64,000 nucleotides of DNA from NCBI GenBank assembly GCA_964017065.1, contig OZ024785.1:16022174-16086173 (forward strand). The letters are read 5' to 3'. A program made the translations under genes and the position numbers. The notes under the pieces were generated by a model, which worked only from the letters and a program-made list of their open reading frames with translations, was not told the DNA's origin and ran no database searches. The stretch comes from Haliclona indistincta. Taxonomy: Eukaryota > Porifera > Demospongiae > Haplosclerida > Chalinidae. Shown here piece after piece: positions 44,564 through 54,900 of the stretch; the first letter of the stretch is position 1; each line of letters begins with the position of its first letter.

Positions 44564-45435
44564 CACTAACACGGCACGGAAAAGCTCGGCAGCCACCAGC
44601 TGATGATCAGCTGACGGCTACCGAGCTGAAAGGCAACTCCTTCTTATAAAGAATATCTTTCCTCGCGCACAGGATCAACTCAGTTCAAAACAGATGGATT
44701 CTAGCAGCAGAGGGAAAGCAAGAGGAGATCGAGGGCCAGGGATCTTTGATAATGACACACCTTTGGTAGAAACTGCACGTGATCAAGTACAGTTGGCGCG
44801 GTAAATTTAAAATACTGATTCTCTTCCGATACAGTCCGGGCATGTGTGGTACTAGTGTACTGATGTAGCGAGACAGCAGTCATCAACTGGTTATCAACAA
44901 TAGCTCAGAATACAGTTGAATAGAGAATCAACGAAATGTACTCACACAGAATAACTGATGAGGCATCAGTCAACTTAAACTGTATTTCAGTACAATAATG
45001 CACAGCTAAATAGTCTCATAACTTTTCCTGCACTGAGCTAGAATTCTACCTGAGGGATCGAGTACTCTATCTCATGTAGTATTCACCCTCTTCCTCTACT
45101 CCATACATGTGACTGGTCAGCAATTGCAAGTATGTAGTACAGTGACCAGGTCCCATCACGGCAGGATTAGTGAGTACCTCATGGTATCAGATCATCACAA
45201 GCCACTGAGGTGCTTCATTATGAGACAATTGATCAATGGAGAGATCACAAGATGTTGTGTAAATGGGACTAGCTGTAGATGGTACATGTAGACATCATAG
45301 ATACTGACACATGTACTGATATGCAGGCAATGGAGGGCGGGGTGGGAAATTCAAATTTCAAACAGTTATCATTGTTGTAAAGACAATAATACGATGACTA
45401 GGCAGTGTGCTATAGTATAATAAGTGTGTCTATAA
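44564..45435. other. NLR copy 1 upstream region/DLAT 3' flank
   Basis: About 870 bp, closely paralogous to 59606-60445. It holds the NLR promoter. No additional gene is seen; short ORFs here are conserved between copies only because the DNA is. Confidence 0.5.
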
Positions 45436-46256
45436 TCAGAGCAGCATTTTAACAGGTCTCTCTAAAAATGATTTAAAAGCTGTGAGCCATTGAGCTCCAA
45501 CAGCACCATCTACTACACGATGATCAGCTGAGAGTGACACTCATCATATCAGCAGACTCAAACCTGCAATGAAGACAATGTCACATCACTCACTCATACA
45601 CTCACCTATCACTCACCCACTCTCTCTTTCCCTCACTCACTCCCTCCCAATCCATCCCACCCTCCCTCTCTCCCAATCCCACCCTCCCTCTCTCCCTCAC
45701 CCACCCACTCCCTCCCTCTCACCCTCCCTCACCTATCACCCACTCCCTTCCTCTCTCTCTCCCTCCCTCTCCCTCTCCCTCTCTCCCTCCCTCTCTCCCT
45801 CACCTATCTCCTGATCCACTGTTCACTATAACTCTCTTGTCTGTTCTACCAACTGCTAGTATACATGACTATAGTATAATAGAACACATCATTATCATCA
45901 TACTAGCCATTCATTACTTGAGGCGGGTTAATAACAGCTGCAAAATTCTTAATTCCGAACATTCCCAGATTGGATATAGTGAAGGTACCACCCTGGAACT
46001 CATGTGGCTTGAGTTTACCGGAACGAGCCTTCTCAGCTAACAGCTTAGAGTCATCACTGATGGCTTTCAATCCCTGAAGAGAAGAGATAAAGAGTGTCTA
46101 GCTGCCCCACACTGAGGGTCACTGGTAGAGCCAGGACACCTGTGCAATAAGACTCCACCCAGTGACTCACCTTGATGTCAGCATTGGTTACAATAGGAGT
46201 AATGAGACCACCATCAGTACTGACAGCCACACTGATATCAACCGTGTTGTATCTAA

Positions 46257-46300
46257 GAGAGAGAGAGAAGGGAGGGAGGGAGGGAGAGAGAGAGAGTGAG
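46257..46300. repeat. (GA)n tract at DLAT copy 1 exon 9 acceptor
   Basis: Sense-strand CT run directly before the acceptor at 46253. Confidence 0.85.
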
Positions 46301-46644
46301 TGGGTGAGCGACCGAGTGAGTGAGTGAGCGTGTGAGTGAGTGAGTGTCATAGTTACCTTCTAATATAAGTCTCCATCCATGATGAGATAGCCTCAGGTAC
46401 CTCTCTCAGTGCTAGAGCTGATGCCTTCACTATGAAATCATTCAATGACAGCTTGTAAGCTCCACCCACTGAATTGTTCAGTTGTTGACGTAACCTGTTA
46501 CCATGGTAACACCAGTGAGTGTCAGTACAGTATGGTAACTCACTGCATGACCTCATCCATATTGATATCAACAGATAGATAGTAGTGAGGTATAGTGAGC
46601 TTAGACTGCTGGAGACGGGCAGCTATAGTCTACAGAGAGACACA

Positions 46645-46649
46645 CACCA

Positions 46650-46694
<45 letters not shown>

Positions 46695-46703
46695 ATCACA
46701 CAC

Positions 46704-46773
<70 letters not shown>

Positions 46774-46806
46774 ATCACACACAAACACACACACACACAC
46801 ACACAC
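46645..46806. repeat. (CA)n microsatellite in a DLAT intron
   Basis: Long CA/TG repeat with a few interruptions, 16 bp before the exon 7 acceptor in the minus sense. ORFs inside it are artefacts. Confidence 0.95.
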
Positions 46807-47006
46807 TCATATGTCACATCCCTACCACTGCCGGTATCGTCACCTTTCTCATTCCACTCAGTGGTATATCAGTGTATGATCCTTCAAGTGTAGCCACACC
46901 CATATTAGGTGTAGCCACGCCCACAGCAGCAGGAGGTGTGTCAGCATGTTGTAGTACATCTCTTGATACAATACGACCACCAGCACCACTGCCACTACCA
47001 ACCTGT

Positions 47007-47225
47007 AGAGAGAGAGAGAGGGAGAGGGAGAGAGAGAGGGAGAGAGGGAGGGAGAGAGGGAGGGAGGGAGAGGGAAAGAGAGAAGGAGGAGGGAAAGAGG
47101 GAGGGAGAGAGGGAGGGAGAGAGAGAGAGGGAGAGAGGGAGGGAGGGAGAGGGAAAGAGAGAAGGAGGAGGGAAAGAGGGAGGGAGAGAGGGAGGGAGAG
47201 AGAGAGGGAGAGAGAGAGGGAGGGA
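47007..47225. repeat. (GA)n/GGGA-rich tract at DLAT exon 6 acceptor
   Basis: Two near-identical about 90-bp halves of GA/GGGA/GGAAAG composition. Sense CT, abutting the acceptor at 47003. Confidence 0.9.
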
Positions 47226-48374
47226 TCACACTGAACATGTACACTGTGTTTATGGTGACCTGGTTCAGATCAACTCCTTTATCAGTAGCTAGTGTCTTAG
47301 CATATGGACTAGCAAACAATCTAGTACCACTACCACCACCAGTAGATACTGACTGAAGAGGAGGAGTCCCACCAGGTGAGGGAGGAGGAGAGGGTGGAGC
47401 TACTGGTGGAGCAGCTGCAGTGGGTGTGTCCTGAGAGAGGAGAGGTGCATATACACAGTTAGCCTCGCCTCCAGGCCACTCCCCCAAAGCTGAGAGATGG
47501 CCTGGTACAGACTGTCTGCGCATGCTCCAAAATTACACCAAAACTGGTGTAATTAGTAAAACACCGTGTACGTTCCGTGAATTTGTTCGCGCACTTTTAG
47601 ATATACCTCCGTTCCAATTTATCAACAATGACTAGCGCTCAGCTAGCGCTACTGTTACTGCTACCGATACCTTCAATGACGCTGTAAAATATGCTCTTGA
47701 GAGAGTTGGCAAAGCTGGAATGGTGCTGCTCATACGCGATATTACAGCAACGCAGGCTGTGCTGTCTGGCACCACATGATAGCTGTAATATCGCGTACGA
47801 GCAGCGCTCGGCGAAAACATCGCATGGATTCCTGCACAGATGGCAGATGAGCATGCTCGAGCAGTTTTAGCTTCGTACCTTCCGCACAACTAAAGAAAGA
47901 GTGTATACAATCAATCGTGCTTAGTCTTCACAGGGCGAGCTCGTAGCTCCGCGATGGCTAACACTGCATTGCTGAAATTTGCTATATTCGATGCCCATCA
48001 ATAGGCAAGCAAACTGCACGCAGCGACTCTGTCTGCATGAATACCCATGGATAGGAAAATACAGCTACTTGCAAAAGTCATGAATATAATTAATTATCTA
48101 CCTGTGTAGATATTGCGCGCATGCGTAGACAGTCTGTACCAGGCTATATTATTATGATATCTAGCCTGGAGGCGAGGCTAATACACAGTGTGAGTCATGT
48201 CATGTGATACCTGTGATGCTGATGGTGATGGTGCATCTTGTGCTGTGTAATCAGTAAATGATGACATGTTCTCTTTCTTCTTGACAATGACAACAACCGG
48301 CTATAATCATGAAGGAACAGAGATAGCACAATATCCAGTATACTGATATAGTGTGTAACTAGTTTATACACCAC

Positions 48375-48375
<1 letters not shown>

Positions 48376-48408
<33 letters not shown>

Positions 48409-48412
48409 TGTG

Positions 48413-48452
<40 letters not shown>

Positions 48453-48461
48453 TGTGTGAGT

Positions 48462-48492
<31 letters not shown>

Positions 48493-48600
48493 ATGGTGTG
48501 TGTGTACGTGTGTGAGTGTGTGTGTGTGTGTGTGAGTGTGTACGTGTGTGTGATGGTGTGTGTGTACGTGTGTGAGTGTGTGTGTGTGTGTGTGTGTGTC
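48376..48600. repeat. (GT)n microsatellite at a DLAT splice donor
   Basis: GT/GTGAGT repeat that begins within a few bases of the exon 3 donor (48606) and fills most of the intron. Confidence 0.95.
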
Positions 48601-49143
48601 CCTCACTGTCTTCAATGGTATATCTCTAGTACCAGCTGGTACCAGTATCTCAGCTATGAATCCATTCTCTGTTGTCTCCATATCCATCACTGCCTTGTCT
48701 GTCTCTACCTGTGCTATAATGTCACCCTCCTCTACCTCGTCTCCTTCCTGCTTGTCCCAGGACACGATGGTACCTTGCTCCATGGTGGGTGATAGAGCAG
48801 GTAGCTTGATCACCTTGTGAGGAGGGAGACCTGTACACAATAACACAGCTCCTTCAAACATTCATGAACAATAACATTTCAGGAAAGAATGAGTTACAAA
48901 TCTTGAAGGTGAGCTCTTTCAGAATAAGACAGCGCTATAAAGCCAATCCCTCACTATCCTGACTACTGATGCTCTTTTATTCGTTATTCATAATACAGGC
49001 TTTATCAATCATTGTTACTTTCCTAAGTCTCATTCATCACTTGTAGACTAGTCAATAAATGCACACGACTAACAACAGTGTCCAGCTCTGTGTTAGCAAA
49101 GTACGTGTGTTTGTATCTGGGAGGAGCAAACTGTAATTTAATT

Positions 49144-49496
49144 CAGTGTGGATTATAACGGCCGGTCATCGGACATTTGCCGAGCAACTGTTGCTACTGA
49201 CCAAAATAATGTTATTACAGTGTCTGGACATTATGTCTGATCAATAAAAGCCTTGCCCTCATGTATTTGTAATAGTGTTCATGAATGCGATTACACGTAC
49301 ACTTGTAGTTAACAAAGTGTGACCATAGTTATAGACCATAGTTATTTTGGAAATTAAAATTGCTTTCAAAATTCAATACCAGCAGCAAAATAGCAGGTTT
49401 AAAATTTTGTCCGATCACTGCCAGTTGATGTCTGATCAACTGTCTTATTGGTCTGACATTTGTCAGACGACACTGAAAAAATTATAATCCACACTG
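49144..49496. mobile_element. MITE with CAGTGTGGATTATAA ends
   Basis: Inverted ends of 15 bp at 49144-49158 and 49481-49495. The interior contains inverted 'ggccggtcatcggacatttg'-like and 'gtctgacatttgtcagacga' elements. No ORF. Confidence 0.7.
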
Positions 49497-50165
49497 AAAC
49501 AGTTGATAACCTTTAATGACCCTACTTAATCAAGCCTGGGAACTACTTAGTCAGCACTCGACCTGCAAATCCCAACGGTCAAAAAGCTAAGCAGCAGCGC
49601 AGTGTTCCACAAGAGCGCGCAAGGCCGCCTTTGTATGCACACAAAGAGCAGCAACTAGTCATAAAAGCACTACACCCTCACGCACACACAGTTGACGCTC
49701 TCAACTACTAAGACCAACGCATTGGTCACTGCTCTCTTCCCCTCCACTCCCGCACCATTATACTATTATTACAAAAAAAAATTAGGATGGGAGGACCCTC
49801 AGAGGAGGTGGTTAGAACACATCACTCCAACTCTCCCGGCCCAGGACCGCAAAGTCCTTTATCCCGCACTCTGATCAGTGCATGCTCGCTGCATCAGCGA
49901 CTAGATGGTCATGTGGAGGGTTAATTTTGTCTTTGGAGAGGTTTTTGTTAGAAATCTCAAGATCAATTTCATACATGGAAAAGTTTCTCTCGAGGAAAAT
50001 ATCCGTATAAACTCTGTCATGCTCAGATCGCTCACACTATATGGAATATTACATTCCACAGCTAACAGGTGGTCTAGATCACTGGCAGGAATAGGGAAGA
50101 TAGACTGGATAATTAATGTTTAATCCCTGGAAGCCATGACGACAGGTGAATGTGTACAATATATA

Positions 50166-50825
50166 TGTTACGACCCGATTCACAACCTTTGACCCGCTTC
50201 GAAGCCGGTCGACCGGTTTCGAAGCGGGTTAGCTAGCTGCGCGCCAGATTCAAAGCGTGCATAATGCTAAGTGCGCGCGTGCAATAGACTTCGACTACTA
50301 AACATAACGTGTACTCTGAGTGTCCATATACATTGCATCGCAATTATACTGTTCTTTAAATTTGCTTCCATGTACAGGAGTCACGTTTGAATAAGAAGCT
50401 CTGACATGTTCCTATGAGTTTGATTGTTAAAACAACTGTTGCATGCACACAACATTTGTTGCTGCGCTGCGTTGCTGAACCACTCGTAACATCATTCCTG
50501 TCAATTTAGCAGGTAGGCTTGCTGTGTTGTGCTGCTAAACCACTTACAACGACGCTCCTGTCGATGAAGGCAGTAGCACATGATGCTCTAAATCGCCTCC
50601 GCTGACACTTTCTAGTCTTGCTGCGCTGCACTGCAGTGAGCTATAACCGCGACAGCACTCCTACGTAGGTTCCGTCGATCTAGCATGCAGGTGGGCACCC
50701 TGAAGCATCGAAACGTTCAGTTTTAAACCGGGTCAACTGAGTTATGTGGTTGTAAATCGGGTTAACCGGCTTCGAAACCGGCGGCCGGCTTCGAAACGGG
50801 TCAGGTTGTGAATCGGGTCGTAACA
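50166..50825. mobile_element. 660-bp MITE in DLAT intron 2, absent from the other DLAT copy
   Basis: Ends TGTTACGACCCGATTCAC and inverse, with subterminal 'cggcttcgaaaccgg' palindromes. The other DLAT copy near 63925-63955 lacks the insert between 'gaatgtgta' and 'gaacatgttagaacc' (minus sense). The flank suggests a TATA/ATA target duplication. Confidence 0.85.
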
Positions 50826-51189
50826 TATACATGTAATGCATGAACATGTTAGAACCATGAGCAACATGTACTAGGACAAAGAATTGAACAAGAGAGAGAA
50901 GGATTGAAGGAGGGATGAAGAGAGAGGATAGATAATGGCTGACCATTAGAGTACCATCGTACAGTCTTCATCACAGCACCAGGTGGTGATCCTCTCGTCA
51001 TCACTAGACCTGCACTCTGTTTCACTCTGTGAGTGATGAAAATCACACAATGATCGAACTAGTTAGATCAGTGCCTGCAGCACCACTAAAGGGTTGTACT
51101 AGTCATACCGTGTCAGTGCCCCGTCTTGCTTTAATCGCGGCTGTACAGCTGTTAGCGCCCTCCATGATGCTACAGAGAGACGCCTGGTA

Positions 51190-51470
51190 TAGCTGAGTGA
51201 CCGCACTACCAGCTGCTCGCTGTTTCATCTTCCCTCCTCCTGGTAGTTGTATAGGAGATATGGAGAGAGGACGAGGAACACTAGGAGCGGCTTGCTTGCA
51301 TGGGTTGATGGCGGCTTGGGTTGATGTACTGACGAGGAAGATTATGGAGCTGTCTTTGGTACCAGCTGCTGCTGTGAGAGAGAGCGGTCGATGGAAGGAG
51401 AGACGCGAGTGAGAGTGAGGGTAGGGACCATTGCCGTGGGAAGAAACGACGGGTCACGGGGAGTCGCCAT
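51190..51470 (-). pseudogene. Truncated CHRAC1 exon 1 fused to DLAT exon 1
   Basis: From ATG 51470 the sequence follows CHRAC1 exon 1 (MATPRDPSFLPTAMVPTL) up to the VTQ-L codons, then switches at TAGCT (51190-51194) into broken DLAT exon 1. The histone fold is missing. Two small indels relative to the intact copy also disturb the frame (for example an extra CTG near 51362). It marks the junction between duplication units. Confidence 0.85.
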
Positions 51471-51918
51471 CTTGTCGAGTATTCAAAACCAGATAGGCGG
51501 AGCGTCATCAGCCCCACCCATCTTATGATAGTGCACTCTCCCTGCAGCTAGCTCAGAGCTGGTAACTACAGTAGAGCGCTGATACTAACTAGTATTCAAG
51601 CTAGTGTGATGATGAGCTGGTGTTCAGTAATCTATCAGCTGGTACTATCATCATATCACTAGCTGATTGTACTAATCATGAGTACTGCATGGACCTGTCC
51701 CTAGCTGGTCCTGTTACTACACCAGGTGTAATCCACTCCATCACTAGTGGAGCATACACACTGTTACACATGAACACAACTACAACACTAGCAATGACTC
51801 AGATCAACAATGATCACAACTCACTGCATGAGACTAGCTATCAGCACACTTGAATTTGAACTGAAAATCAGTTTATTAACAAAAAAAACAATTTCTTTTG
51901 TTCAAAAAGGAAAAACAT

Positions 51919-54900
51919 TCAATAAATGTGCACTCTGTCTGTTGGGTAGGAGTAGTCTAATACAGTATCTTTACTAACATCTCCTATCACTAGTCTCTTC
52001 ACTCTACTGTGGTTCATAGCCTCTGCTAATACTCGTACCACATCATAGCTGATGGGATGCTCACACACCTGTACACACTCCAGTGTCTTGCTGTGTGTTA
52101 GTGCTGTGGCTAGTCCCTTGGCTGCTGTGACATCATTATGGAGAATGCAGTTGGTAGTAAAGTGTCTCAGGTTACTGGTGGCCATGGCTGTGGTCAGGTG
52201 ATGGTAGTCACTGCTGGAGATGGTGCATTTATACAGCTCCAGCTCGTGTAGAGAGGAGTGAGGGGATGTCAGTGAGTGTACGAGTACCTCTACACATGCT
52301 CCACTGGTGATGGAGACAACGTCTAGCTCAAGATGCTCTATTTGTCGATCAAGAAGAGGTGAGATGCTGGTCAGGAAGGGAGTGATGTCACTGCAAGTGT
52401 AACAAACATCAATATCATAACTAGCTACATTACAAACCACAATATGACCACACTACAATAACCAGATATGATGCATTAGTGATGATAGTACTACCAAGAG
52501 ATACTAGTAGACTATAGCATAATGTTACCATGACAACATGCTATTAATTAGGACATGTATCAACATCACTCACACATAATAAACCCTAAGAGATATACTA
52601 GCTGACTAATTACTAAAAGTAAAGTAAAAAAGCTTTAATAAAAAAAACTGAAAAGTGTAGGGATGACTCTTAAAAAAGGAAAGGAACAAGATGGGATGAT
52701 CCTTGCAAAAGTAAAGGAACAAGATGGAATAATGCTTGCAAATGTAAAAGTACCAAGTATCCCTACATCAGCGGCTTGCTGCTACAACGTGCAACTGCAC
52801 TCCTAGTCGTGCATGACAAATGCGGAATCCTCTTCCTACACCTTTACAACCGTCAATTACTTCATCGGACTGCGTCCTCCAAACACAGCTACCTGCAGCA
52901 TATTTACAACTGTCAACTACTTCATCGGACTGCGTCCTCCTAAACACAGATACCTCTAGTTATTTACAACCGTCAATTACTTCATCGGACTGCGTCCTCC
53001 AAACACAGATACCTCTAGTTATTTACAACTGTCAACTACTTCATCGGACTGCGTCCTCCAAACACAGATACCTCTAGTTATTTACAACCGTCAATTACTT
53101 CATCGGACTGCGTCCTCCTTCAAGCCGCTGATGTAGGGATACTTGGGACTTTTACATTTGCAAGCATTATTCCATCTTGTTCCTTTACTTTTGCAAGGAT
53201 CATCCCATCTTGTTCCTTTCCTTTTTTAAGAGTCATCCCTACACTTTTCAGTTTTTTTTATTAAAGCTTTTTTACTTTACTTGTTCCTGTTGCTTTTTTG
53301 ATCACTATCAGTTTGAACTTATTAGTTGTATTCTATGTTAGAATGTTATTTCATTTTGACAACTCTGTGAGCAGCAGTTACTAGTCTAGCAGATGTGAAC
53401 GTGCACAAGGTCTTGAGAGTATAAAGGAGTGTGGTTTAAAATAATGTTTAATATTACCAATCACAAGAATAATCATTCAATGAAAGGTTTAAAATAGTTC
53501 AAGAGGTTGACAATGCAGACAGCATAAAGCACCAAAGGTGCAGATGCCTCGGTGCAGTAGCATGTATGCTAGCATGCAATTAGCAGATGCATTATGACAG
53601 CACGTATGCATGAATGCAGTAGATCCATGGAAGCATCAAAACAGTGTCATAGAAGCATGCAATGCAAGCTACAGTAGAAGTGACCAGCAGATCCATGGAA
53701 CATGCAGGCAAGCAGCAGATCATAGCAACAGTGCTATGGAAGCACAGGCTAGTGGCAGCTATCCAGCAGCAGGCAAGCAGCAGATCATAGTGACAGTGCT
53801 ATGGAAGCGCAGGCTAGTGGCAGCTATCCAGTAGCAGCAGATCATAGCAACAGTGCTATGGAAGTGCATGCTAGTGACAGCTTATCCAGCAGCAGCAGAT
53901 CATAGCAACAGTGCTATGGAAGCGCAGACTAGTGGTAGCTATTCAGCAGCAGCAGATCATAGCAACAGTGCTATGGAAGCACAGGCTAGTAGCAGCTATC
54001 CAGCAGCAGGCAAGCAGCAGATTATAGCAACAGTTCTATGGAAGCGCAGGCTAGTGGCAGCTATCCAGCAACTGTACAAGCTGTTGTACAAAAGTTGTAT
54101 TGAAGCCAAACAGAATAATGTAGCTGGGCGTGACTGTAACTGCTCTGCTCGCTCCGGCTCACCTGTCGAGCAGCTAAGTGAATTCAAACAAGCTTTCACT
54201 CGCTAGTTTCACTGCTGCCAATGGAGTCGCGCGAGCTGTACTATCACAGATCAAGCCTTCAAGTTGCACTGTAGCCATCTGTAGACAGTTTTGTCTATGA
54301 AGTAGGCCCGAGCACTCAAGACGGCTGTTTAGGTTAGCAAATCACGCCATAACTTCAAAACAAAGGCTTTAATAGCAAATCTGTCAAATTTGATTTTCAT
54401 AAACTATCGAGATCTACCTGTATTGCAAGTTTCAGCGCTTAGTAGCAAGCGGTTGCTGAGATACGCATTGCGGACACACACACACACACACACAAACGAA
54501 CAGACTACTGTATGCCTCGTGGCTCCGCCCACACCTCGGCATAAAAATATCAAGTCCAGGTATGATTTGACAACATGATACTTGTTAGTACTGTAATGGA
54601 AGAAGAGACTAACACTGACAACTCATGATGCTGCAAGCCTACATGTAAATAGCAGGAGAACGCCTAGTAGAATCTTCTATCACACTCACAGAGGCTTCTA
54701 GTCGTTTACAACTTACGCTGCGTTGTGTAGGAACCTTATACTGTGCGTAGAATCTTGCTGCTGGTAAGCTAGAATATACTAGTTCACGTCTGGGTATGTC
54801 AGTTTTAACCCGCCATCTGAAGCTTTAAAGAACAGATCAATGTTACTTAGGGCATAGTACTGCTCTAGACAAATTTCATACCTCTGGCTTGTGCGCTGAA

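Larger units (their letters stand above)
48831..50943. other. DLAT copy 1 intron 2 carrying two MITEs
   Basis: A 2.1-kb intron without coding signals apart from the two inserted elements listed separately. Confidence 0.6.
45436..51190 (-). pseudogene. DLAT: DLAT (pyruvate dehydrogenase E2) copy 1, broken at both ends
   Basis: Twelve exons: about 51109-51190 (truncated exon 1), 50944-51026, 48607-48830, 48211-48300, 47260-47430, 46844-47002, 46544-46629, 46357-46494, 46171-46252, 45918-46073, 45804-45868 and 45436-45563. A single lipoyl domain (LPALSPTMEQGT, VETDKAVMDMET), a peripheral-subunit-binding domain (LFASPYAKTLATDKGVDL) and the catalytic acyltransferase domain ([30 protein letters not shown]) are readable. 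Exon 1 lacks its start and joins CHRAC1 sequence at about 51190. The last exon is 2 bp shorter than in copy 2, so TGA (45524-45526) falls just before the catalytic DHRxxDG. Both defects point to a non-functional E2, unless they are assembly errors. Confidence 0.85.

Noticed and set aside
46585..46893. Thr-His repeat ORFs
   Set aside because: Products of a (CA)n microsatellite inside a DLAT intron, as also at 48460-48861.
51281..51517. 78-codon minus ORF in the CHRAC1 duplicate
   Set aside because: Out of frame with CHRAC1 exon 1; a shadow frame, as is the equivalent at 27183-27521.
53610..54206. Ala/Ser-rich ORFs resembling a secreted repeat protein
   Set aside because: They follow a 60-bp minisatellite; the frame changes between units and there is no start or splice support.
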